DNA of 17,902 nucleotides from Chloroflexota bacterium (GTDB lineage: Bacteria; Chloroflexota; Anaerolineae; Anaerolineales; UBA11579): NCBI GenBank assembly GCA_003250455.1, contig QKGK01000304.1, forward strand, positions 1 to 17,902. Reading direction: 5' to 3'. Below are positions 1-6,213 of the stretch, piece after piece. The position numbers and the translations under genes were made by a program. Positions within the stretch are counted from its first letter, which is position 1. The number at the start of each line of letters is the position of its first letter. The notes below the pieces were generated by a model. The model was not told the DNA's origin. It saw only the letters and a list, made by a program, of their open reading frames with translations, and did not search any database.

Positions 1-206
1 AATGTTGCCTGTCCTTCCAGAATCGTCCAGACCTCGTCAGCTATGCTGCGTAAAACTGTCAGCGGTTGACCGGGGACCAGGGAAACCACATCCACCTGGC
101 CGAAGCGGCGCAACAGCGGGTCGTGCTCGCTGACGACCGTCAATAGCGGTCCATTGGGCTGCAAATCCACCAGCAGCATGTCGGCAATGGCAAAGTTTGT
201 TTTCAT
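1..206 (-). CDS. Cupin-like protein, N-terminal 68 residues only (cut by window edge)
   Basis: An ATG at 206 opens a frame without stops to the window edge. It begins MKTNFAIADMLLVDL and ends in the fragment ADEVWTILEGQA. The D-x-x-W-T-x-x-x-G pattern, preceded by a Pro-Gly-x-Pro turn, looks like the first conserved strands of a small cupin or sugar-epimerase-like beta barrel, but too little is visible to name a reaction. A GAGAGG element lies about 8 bases before the ATG. The gene starts 11 bases after the stop of the DinB-family gene on the same strand, so it is probably the last visible gene of the zinc-export operon. The existence of the gene is fairly secure; the cupin assignment is tentative. 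Confidence 0.6.
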   Translation of the reverse strand, partial: MKTNFAIADMLLVDLQPNGPLLTVVSEHDPLLRRFGQVDVVSLVPGQPLTVLRSIADEVWTILEGQAT

Positions 207-217
207 CTGGCTGCCTC

Positions 218-697
218 TCAACGCAGGAGTTTCCGGATATCCCGGATGTGCAGATTGACATGCAGGTAATACAGGCGCAGCATCTCATCCAGCGCGGCAT
301 GCCCCAGGTAAGGGTGCCGGCCTTCCCGCTGCAAATCGGCTTCGGCCAATCCACGCACAAAGCTTACCATACGTGCCCGCCGCTGACGGAACATTTCCAT
401 GAGAAGTTGCCGGTCGGTTTGGTGCAGTTTTTCCACTGCCCCGGCATTATAGCGGTCGATATTAAAATCTTCACTCACGCCGCTGCCCTGAGCAACAATA
501 TGCTCAAAAAAGCGGCGCAGCCCATCTTCCGAATCGACAATGTGGGCCAGCACCTCATGCACGCTCCACTGCGCGCCATCGGCATATAGCTCCTGGGCCC
601 ACAGTTCATCCGGCAAAGTGGAGAAAAAAGTTTCCGTCTTTTCTCCCTCTGCGGCAATCTTTTCCGCCAGCTTTTGCACCGGGGAAAGCTCGCTCAT
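218..697 (-). CDS. DinB-family protein (159 aa)
   Basis: The product is a four-helix-bundle protein of the DinB/YfiT-like superfamily, whose members are usually cytosolic and bind a metal through three histidines; some act as thiol-dependent transferases. The signature WSVHEVLAHIVDSE (residues 44-57) supplies one metal ligand, His52. The C-terminal LHVNLHIRDI supplies His146 and His150. Length is normal for the family. The ATG at 697 was chosen because it overlaps the upstream ATPase stop codon as ATGA (694-697), the usual mark of translational coupling; a longer upstream extension would lie wholly inside the ATPase gene. The substrate is unknown. Position in a metal-efflux operon suggests a role in metal or thiol stress, which is inference only. 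Confidence 0.88.
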   Translation of the reverse strand: MSELSPVQKLAEKIAAEGEKTETFFSTLPDELWAQELYADGAQWSVHEVLAHIVDSEDGLRRFFEHIVAQGSGVSEDFNIDRYNAGAVEKLHQTDRQLLMEMFRQRRARMVSFVRGLAEADLQREGRHPYLGHAALDEMLRLYYLHVNLHIRDIRKLLR

Positions 698-2808
698 TTC
701 AGCACCCGTGTGGCGTTCAGCACCGCCAGGATGGTCACGCCTACATCGGCAAACACGGCTTCCCACATGCTGGCTTCCCCGGCAATCCCCAGCACAATGA
801 ACAATGCCTTGATCCCCAATGCCAGGAATATGTTCTGCCAAACGATCCGGCGCGTGCGCCGCCCGATCCGCACCGCATCGGCCACGCGTGTCACGGTGTC
901 CGTCATCAGGACCACATCTGCGGTCTCTTTGGCCGCGTCGGTGCCAAAGGCGCCCATGGCGATGCCCACGTCGGCGCGGGCCAATGCCGGGGCATCATTG
1001 ATCCCGTCCCCCACAAAGGCCACTGTGCCTTCTTTCCGACTGGCGATAATCGCTTCAACTGATTGGAGCTTGTCTTCCGGCAGCAGACCGGCCTTGTAGT
1101 CATCCAGACCGACCGCCAGCGCTACTTGCCTGGCGACGCCTTCCTGGTCGCCAGAGAGCATGACTACGTCTTCTACCCCCAACCGGTGCAGGTCTTCCAC
1201 CGCCGCTTTCGATTCAGGCTTGATCTCATCGGCCACGACAATATGCCCATAATATTTTCCGTCAACAGCCAGGTAGACGACCGTACCGGGAACATCGCAG
1301 TTGGTGTGATCGATCTTTTCCCGGTGCATGAAGGCATCGTTGCCCACATGGATCAGGCTGCCATTTGATTTGGCCCGCACCCCGAACCCGGCCACCTCTT
1401 CCACTTGCATCAACTGGTCCGCAGGGGCAATCTCGCCATACTGACGGGTATATGCCTGGCGCAGTGCGCTGGCAACCGGGTGGCTGGAATGCGCTTCCGC
1501 CTCCACTGCCAGCCGAAGTAATTCTTCCTCGGCAATGCCTTCCTGCGGGGCAATTTCAGTCACTCGGAAATCACCTTTGGTCAGCGTACCTGTCTTGTCA
1601 AAGATGACCGTGCGGACTTTTGCCAGCACGTCCAGATAATTAGCCCCCTTCACCAGAATCCCGCGCCGGGAGGCGCCGCCGATCCCACCAAAATAGCCCA
1701 GGGGAATGCTGACCACCAGCGCACACGGGCAGGAGACCACCAGGATCACCAGCGCCCGGTACAGCCATTTCTGGAACGGCTCACCCGGGATTAACAGCGG
1801 CGGCAGGAAGGTCACCGCCAGGGCCAGCGCAACCATCGCCGGGGAATACCATTTGGCAAACTGGGTGATAAAGCGTTCTGTTTTGGCTTTGCGCTCGGTT
1901 GCATGCTGAACCAGGTCGAGCATGCGTGCGACGGATGATTCAGCCAGCGGCTTAGTCACTTCCACGGTCAGCAAGCCGCTCTGGTTGACCGTACCGCCAA
2001 ACACCGGGCTGCCTGCCGAGACTTCCACCGGCACCGATTCGCCGGTGAGCATCGAGGCGTCCACGCGGGAAGCGCCTTCCCGCACTGCCCCGTCAAGCGG
2101 GATGCGCTCTCCGGGCCGCACCAGGATCATCTGACCCACGGCCACATCTTCCGGGAGCGCTTCGGTTGTACTGCCATCCGGCTGTAATAACGTGGCCGAT
2201 TCCGGCCTGACATCCATCAATGACTGGATCATGTTGCGCGAATGGTTCACCGAGCGCTGCTGGACGAACTCACCGATCTGGTAGAACAGCATCACCCCCA
2301 CCGCTTCGGGCAGCTCGCCTATGGCAATTGCTCCCAGCGTGGAGATGCTCATCAAAAAGGTCTCGTCGAACCAGTTGCCGTGGCGAATGTTCTGGACTGC
2401 CCGCCAGAGCACCTGAGACCCGGAGATCAGATAGGCAGCGCCAAATACCAGCCAGCGGCCAAACTCGTAGGGCAGGCTGCTCAACCAGCGGTTGAAGACC
2501 AGCCCGAGCACGAATAGGGCCAGCGATGCCAGGATCTTGGCAAGCTCGCGGCGCGCTTCGGGGGCCAGGCCAACCTGCTTCTCCTGGGTGGCTTTCATCA
2601 GCACATCCGGCTCCAGCTGCTTGATCAGCGCCTGCACTTCGTCCACCTGATCGCTGTCCAGATGCAGGGTGGAGGTGGCAAAGTTCACCTTGGCAAAGCG
2701 CACCCCCGGCATTTTGCTCACCCCATCTTCAATTTTGGCCGCGCAGGTGGCGCAGTCTAAATTTTCCAAATAATATTTTTTGATTTCTGTATTTTTAATC
2801 TCTGTCAT
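694..2808 (-). CDS. Zinc/cadmium/lead-type P1B-ATPase, metal-exporting
   Basis: This inner-membrane ATP-driven pump probably exports Zn2+ (also Cd2+ or Pb2+). Numbered from the ATG at 2808 (704 aa), an N-terminal heavy-metal-associated domain carries the CxxC pair C19/C22 (LDCATCAAKIE). The TGES actuator motif is at 255-258, the transmembrane CPC metal site at 360-362, the phosphorylated Asp404 in DKTGTLT, the SSHP histidine at 443 and GDGIND at 600-605. The last helix has the Asp688 of ADVG that distinguishes the zinc/cadmium/lead class (ZntA/CadA) from copper pumps. I chose the ATG at 2808 because a GGATGA lies 7 bases before it and it begins just after the regulator's stop. An ATG at 2820, overlapping the regulator's stop, is the alternative and adds four residues; a TTG at 2841 is less likely. 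It is co-transcribed with the upstream ArsR regulator. Confidence 0.95.
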   Translation of the reverse strand: MTEIKNTEIKKYYLENLDCATCAAKIEDGVSKMPGVRFAKVNFATSTLHLDSDQVDEVQALIKQLEPDVLMKATQEKQVGLAPEARRELAKILASLALFVLGLVFNRWLSSLPYEFGRWLVFGAAYLISGSQVLWRAVQNIRHGNWFDETFLMSISTLGAIAIGELPEAVGVMLFYQIGEFVQQRSVNHSRNMIQSLMDVRPESATLLQPDGSTTEALPEDVAVGQMILVRPGERIPLDGAVREGASRVDASMLTGESVPVEVSAGSPVFGGTVNQSGLLTVEVTKPLAESSVARMLDLVQHATERKAKTERFITQFAKWYSPAMVALALAVTFLPPLLIPGEPFQKWLYRALVILVVSCPCALVVSIPLGYFGGIGGASRRGILVKGANYLDVLAKVRTVIFDKTGTLTKGDFRVTEIAPQEGIAEEELLRLAVEAEAHSSHPVASALRQAYTRQYGEIAPADQLMQVEEVAGFGVRAKSNGSLIHVGNDAFMHREKIDHTNCDVPGTVVYLAVDGKYYGHIVVADEIKPESKAAVEDLHRLGVEDVVMLSGDQEGVARQVALAVGLDDYKAGLLPEDKLQSVEAIIASRKEGTVAFVGDGINDAPALARADVGIAMGAFGTDAAKETADVVLMTDTVTRVADAVRIGRRTRRIVWQNIFLALGIKALFIVLGIAGEASMWEAVFADVGVTILAVLNATRVLK

Positions 2809-2812
2809 TGAT

Positions 2813-3100
2813 TCATCCATGCAAAATATGTTCGCGTCCAACCTGGAAGAGATGGTTTACGTGGTCGTCCATCAGGGAATAGAATACCTGCCGGCCTTCT
2901 TTTCGGGTGCGGACCAACTGCATCTGCCGTAACCCGCGCAGATGGTGCGAAGTCGCCGATTCGCTCAGCCCCACTTCTTCGGCAATCGATCCGACATTCA
3001 GTTCCCCCTGGACCAAAGCTGCAATAATTTTTAATCTACTCGGGTCGCTGAACGCCCGGAACAGCTCCGCCAGGGAAGCCGCGTGTGTATCGTCTAACAT
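2813..3100 (-). CDS. ArsR/SmtB-family zinc-responsive repressor (CzrA-like)
   Basis: This 95-residue winged-helix repressor should release DNA when it binds metal. The helix-turn-helix is about residues 37-58 (IAEEVGLSESATSHHLRGL). The C-terminal helix carries D78-x-H80-x10-H91-x2-H94, the same ligand identities and spacing as the alpha-5 zinc/cobalt site of S. aureus CzrA. There is no cysteine anywhere in the protein, so the CadC/ArsR thiolate sites for cadmium, lead or arsenic are absent. The ATG at 3100 is chosen because AGGAG (3106-3110) sits 5 bases upstream; an in-frame extension to 3142 would run into the operator. It is the first gene of the operon and very likely autoregulates through the inverted repeat directly upstream. 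Confidence 0.94.
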   Translation of the reverse strand: MLDDTHAASLAELFRAFSDPSRLKIIAALVQGELNVGSIAEEVGLSESATSHHLRGLRQMQLVRTRKEGRQVFYSLMDDHVNHLFQVGREHILHG

Positions 3101-3121
3101 CCGATCTCCTCGTTTTATATC

Positions 3122-3147
3122 AATATATGAATAAGTATTCATATATT
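3122..3147 (-). promoter_or_regulatory. 12-2-12 inverted repeat, operator for the ArsR/SmtB repressor
   Basis: Two 12-base arms (AATATATGAATA and its exact complement) flank a 2-base centre, with no mismatch. The spacing and the TGAATA/TATTCA core match the 12-2-12 metal-regulator operators described for SmtB, CzrA and CadC. It begins just downstream of the -10 box and covers the likely transcription start, 22 bases before the repressor ATG, where bound repressor would block initiation. Confidence 0.88.
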
Positions 3148-3154
3148 TTTCTCA

Positions 3155-3183
3155 ATTTTAATCCACCCTCCCGGAACTGTCAA
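3155..3183 (-). promoter_or_regulatory. Sigma70-type promoter of the zinc-export operon
   Basis: On the minus strand a perfect -35 TTGACA (3178-3183) is followed by a 17-base spacer and a -10 TAAAAT (3155-3160). Transcription should start at about 3148, at the edge of the operator. The promoter reads towards the ArsR gene. Confidence 0.82.
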
Positions 3184-3222
3184 CCCATATCCGGAAGGGT
3201 GGCTTATATTTTCAGAATTGGC

Positions 3223-4185
3223 TTACTTCCGGAACAAACTGCTGATAAAGAACCACAGATTTGCCGGGCGTTCGGCCAGACGGCGCATGAAGTACGGGTA
3301 CCACTCCTGCCCAAATGGCACATAGATGCGCACCGGGTAACCCTGCGCGGCCAGTTCCTGCTGCAGGTCGCGGCGGATGCCGTGGAGCATCTGGATCTCA
3401 ACCTTCTCTTTCGGCACACCGATTTCCTGAGCGTAGGCAATCGCGTAGTCGATCCGGGCTTTGTCGTGCGATCCAACCGCCGTGACCGGCGGCCAGCGTC
3501 CATCACCGCTGACGACCGGTGAAGCGGGGGAAGCTGCGTGGTCCAGCATCATTTTTGTCAGGCGGTCAAAAGCCGCATCCACATCAGCTTTCCGGGGGTA
3601 GGCCACACTGGGAGGTTCCTTATACGCCCCTTTCACCATGCGGATGCGGGTATCTTCCTCCAGCAGGTCAGTGGTGTCCTTCTCGCTGCGGTACAGGCAG
3701 GACTGGATCACCATCCCGACATTATCCATTTGGTAATCGTGCCGCATCTTCCAGTACACCCGCAGGGTTGCGTCCACGCAGGGGGAATCCTCCATATCAA
3801 TGCGCACAAATAGTTTTTTCTCTGCCGCTGACCTCAAAATGCGCAGCAGGTTTTCCTCGCACAAACTTTCGTCGATCAGCAAGCCGATCTGTGTCAGCTT
3901 GACCGAAAGGCCGGATTTGATCCCGGTGTTCTCGATAGTTTCCAATATCTTGATGATCGAGTCTGCGGTCTGGGCAGCCTGCTTCGTTGTTTCGGTATGT
4001 TCACCCAGCATATCCATGGTGGCGAACATCCCCTGCTGGTTGAGCGCTTGCACCGCGGCAACCGCCTGCTCCAGTGTTTCCCCTGCGACAAAACGTAACG
4101 CCACCTTCCGGGCGATCTTCCATCCCATCATCAGGCGGCGCATCCATGTAGCTTGCGATAAATAAATCAATATTGAACGCAGCAT
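3223..4185 (-). CDS. Proline dehydrogenase (monofunctional)
   Basis: This FAD-dependent enzyme of about 320 aa oxidises L-proline to 1-pyrroline-5-carboxylate, the first step of proline catabolism; such enzymes are peripheral to the membrane. Family motifs in order are SVKLTQIG (94-101), RIDMED (128-133), RMVKGAYKEP (182-191), EIQMLHGIR (263-271) and IYVPFGQEWYPYFMRRLAE (287-305), whose arginine pair normally binds the substrate carboxylate. The loop before the expected THD-type strand (about 216-241) is longer than usual and rich in Ser, Pro and Gly. The ATG at 4185 has AAGGAT 5 bases upstream. No pyrroline-5-carboxylate dehydrogenase is next to it. No clear terminator separates it from the zinc operon promoter, so some read-through is possible. 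Confidence 0.95.
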   Translation of the reverse strand: MLRSILIYLSQATWMRRLMMGWKIARKVALRFVAGETLEQAVAAVQALNQQGMFATMDMLGEHTETTKQAAQTADSIIKILETIENTGIKSGLSVKLTQIGLLIDESLCEENLLRILRSAAEKKLFVRIDMEDSPCVDATLRVYWKMRHDYQMDNVGMVIQSCLYRSEKDTTDLLEEDTRIRMVKGAYKEPPSVAYPRKADVDAAFDRLTKMMLDHAASPASPVVSGDGRWPPVTAVGSHDKARIDYAIAYAQEIGVPKEKVEIQMLHGIRRDLQQELAAQGYPVRIYVPFGQEWYPYFMRRLAERPANLWFFISSLFRK

Positions 4186-4231
4186 ATTTTATCCTTGTTC
4201 AAGGTCTCCTTTATTCACCATTTTCAAGTGA

Positions 4232-4240
4232 ATTCTAGCA
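4232..4240 (-). promoter_or_regulatory. Likely extended -10 promoter of the proline dehydrogenase gene
   Basis: The minus strand reads TGCTAGAAT, an extended -10 (TGn plus a TATAAT-like box), about 45 bases before the start codon. No good -35 lies at the proper distance, which extended -10 promoters tolerate. Confidence 0.45.
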
Positions 4241-4348
4241 CAATTTTACTGGATAAGGAAATCACCTTTCTTCAAAAGACAGCTATCTAAACTGGCGCTC
4301 ATTTCTTTTCTCTGAATACAATTCCGCCAAAACAGGGAAATAAAACCG

Positions 4349-4357
4349 TGATATACT
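4349..4357 (+). promoter_or_regulatory. Likely extended -10 promoter of the beta-lactamase-fold gene
   Basis: TGATATACT is an extended -10 element 28 bases before the ATG at 4386, leaving a short leader that contains AAGGATG. The -35 region (around 4329-4334) is poor. It diverges from the proline dehydrogenase promoter within the same 200-base gap. Confidence 0.45.
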
Positions 4358-4385
4358 GCCAGCTAGCTGTAAAAAGGATGAAATT

Positions 4386-5873
4386 ATGCGTATTCGTAGA
4401 AGTGGATCAATACTTAGATGGATATCGGTAGGCTCACTGGTGCTGGCAATCATCTTGCTGGCCGTTCAGCTGATCATGTTCAGCCGCTCCCGGATCACCT
4501 ACCCGGCGAATATGACCATTGCTGGCGTACCTGTTGGCGGGCTGACCAGAGATCTTGCGGCCTCCCGCCTGCTGGAAGTGTTCAATGAGCCGATTGAGCT
4601 GCATTACCAGGAGGCAACCATTCAATTAGACCCGCCGGTGGTCGGCTTTGAACTCAATCTGGAAAGTATGCTGGCAACTGCCGACCTTGCCCGAACCGGC
4701 GGCCAGTTCTGGACGGAATTCTGGGGGTTTATGTGGAACGAGGAGAAACAGATCGAACCGGTTCCAATGGACGCCTCTTTTTCCGAATCACTGCTGCGCA
4801 GCTACCTGGAAAGCGAGATCGCACCCCGCTACGACCAGGCAGCCGTTGCCGCCCGCCCGCAGGTGGGCTCTACCGAGTTCCAACCCGGTCAGGCTGGTAC
4901 GACCATTGATATCAGCCGGGCAGTTATTCAAATCGAGAATGCCCTGGAATCCCCTACCAGCCGGGTGGTCAACCTGCCGCTGCAAGAGAGCGACCCTGGT
5001 CGTCCGGCGTTTGCCAACCTGGAGATCCTGCTCAAGCAGATTTTGGATGTGGCGGAATTTGACGGGATCGCCGGGCTGTACCTTCACGACCTGCAAACTT
5101 CACAGGAAATCCATTTTTTGTATTCAGACGGGGTGGACTACCCCACTGAACCAGACCTCGCTTTTACTGCTTCTTCGATCATCAAGATCCCGATCATGAT
5201 CACCGGCTACGTGCACATCGCAGAACCCTACCCCACCGAAGCCCTCAACCTGATCTCCGGTATGATCGAACAATCTGGGAACGACCCGGCCGACTGGCTG
5301 CTGGAGCAATATGTCAACCAACAGGCCGGCCCGCTGGTGGTCACCAACTACATGGAAGAACTTGGACTCAAGAACACTTTCCTGGCCGGGTACTTCTATT
5401 ATGGCGCACCACTGCTGGCTTATTACACCACCCCGGGCGACTCGCGCGAGGATCTTAACACCAACCCGGACCCATACAACCAGACAACCCCTTCCGACAT
5501 CGGGATGCTGCTGACCGATCTGTATACCTGTGCCAATAACAATGGCGGCGCGCTGCTGGCGGTCTTCCCGGATGAGATCACCCAGAAGGAATGCGTGGAT
5601 ATGATTGACACGCTCACCCGCAACCATACGCCATTCCTGCTGGAAGCTGGCGCGCCGGATGGCACCACCATCGCACACAAGCATGGGTGGGTCTCCGATG
5701 TGACCACCGGCGCCATCACTACGATTGGCGATGCCGGGATCGTCTACACCCCGGCTGGCGATTATGTGCTGGTGATCTACTTCAACCACCCGACCCAATT
5801 GGTGTGGGACCCGATGTCCAAGCTGATGGCCGACCTCGCCCAGGCGGTTTATAACTACTATACGATCGATTAG
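4386..5873 (+). CDS. Membrane-anchored serine hydrolase: VanW-type N-terminal region plus class A beta-lactamase fold
   Basis: The 495-residue protein has a short basic N-terminus and one transmembrane helix (about 11-32), so the rest should lie outside the membrane. Residues about 38-200 (YPANMTIAGVPVGGLT and following) resemble the putative peptidoglycan-binding domain found before VanW-like domains. From about 210 a class A beta-lactamase-like domain carries S264-x-x-K267 (SSIIK), S297-G-N and K432-H-G in place of the usual K-T/S-G. The TTPSDIGMLL stretch (367-376) resembles the region after the omega loop. Likely roles are cell-wall endopeptidase/transpeptidase-like hydrolysis or substrate binding; beta-lactam resistance is not implied. 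An AAGGATG lies just before the ATG. The gene stands alone, closed by a strong terminator. Confidence 0.85.
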   Translation: MRIRRSGSILRWISVGSLVLAIILLAVQLIMFSRSRITYPANMTIAGVPVGGLTRDLAASRLLEVFNEPIELHYQEATIQLDPPVVGFELNLESMLATADLARTGGQFWTEFWGFMWNEEKQIEPVPMDASFSESLLRSYLESEIAPRYDQAAVAARPQVGSTEFQPGQAGTTIDISRAVIQIENALESPTSRVVNLPLQESDPGRPAFANLEILLKQILDVAEFDGIAGLYLHDLQTSQEIHFLYSDGVDYPTEPDLAFTASSIIKIPIMITGYVHIAEPYPTEALNLISGMIEQSGNDPADWLLEQYVNQQAGPLVVTNYMEELGLKNTFLAGYFYYGAPLLAYYTTPGDSREDLNTNPDPYNQTTPSDIGMLLTDLYTCANNNGGALLAVFPDEITQKECVDMIDTLTRNHTPFLLEAGAPDGTTIAHKHGWVSDVTTGAITTIGDAGIVYTPAGDYVLVIYFNHPTQLVWDPMSKLMADLAQAVYNYYTID

Positions 5874-5893
5874 AATCCCCAATACAAGATCTA

Positions 5894-5923
5894 TAACGGG
5901 CTGATAGAGCCCGTTATTTTTTT
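5894..5923 (+). terminator. Rho-independent terminator after the beta-lactamase-fold gene
   Basis: A 9-base perfect stem (TAACGGGCT paired with AGCCCGTTA) with a 5-base loop is followed directly by seven T residues, 21 bases after the stop codon. Confidence 0.93.
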
Positions 5924-5979
5924 AACTGGTTTGGGCATGATCAAAGCTCAACCCACCCTTTGGTGCCGGAAAAATGCAC

Positions 5980-6008
5980 TTGAATCAGCATCTAAGAATC
6001 TATATAAT
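5980..6008 (+). promoter_or_regulatory. Sigma70-type promoter of the subtilase gene
   Basis: TTGAAT (5980-5985) and a perfect TATAAT (6003-6008) are separated by 17 bases. Initiation near 6015 would leave a leader of about 200 bases before the ATG at 6214. Confidence 0.7.
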
Positions 6009-6014
6009 GAATAC

Positions 6015-6213
6015 AACACCCAGTACAATCTCGGCGTATAAATGAGGGAAAAAGATTTCATCTAGAACCCCACAAACCTGGATATACGCCTCACAGCAAT
6101 GCTCCTTACCCTGGGAAATCTGCGACATTCAAATTACCTCCTGCAGGTAATTTTCGGCTCGTTGATTATCTTCGCTTCATTCAATTCTTCCACTATTGAT
6201 TTGGAGGAATCTT
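6015..6213 (+). promoter_or_regulatory. Long structured 5' leader of the subtilase mRNA
   Basis: Together with the upstream terminator and promoter this fills the only gene-free stretch over 300 bases. It contains an 8-base perfect inverted repeat, GGCGTATA (6033-6040) with TATACGCC (6083-6090), that would enclose smaller AGAT/ATCT and GGG/CCC pairings. It also has a 9-base hairpin, AAATTACCT (6131-6139) with AGGTAATTT (6145-6153). CCTCC at 6137-6141 is complementary to the GGAGG ribosome site at 6203-6207, so an alternative fold could hide the start. I recognise no known riboswitch consensus. The function is inferred from structure only. Confidence 0.4.

Noticed and set aside
37..360. Long minus-strand frame across the cupin-like and DinB genes
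   Set aside because: It overlaps two better-supported genes in another frame on the same strand and has no domain-like pattern.
3191..3231. CCGGAAG and CTTCCGG facing each other after the proline dehydrogenase gene
   Set aside because: One arm lies inside the last codons of the gene, the loop is long, and no T-run follows on the minus strand, so it is not a credible terminator.
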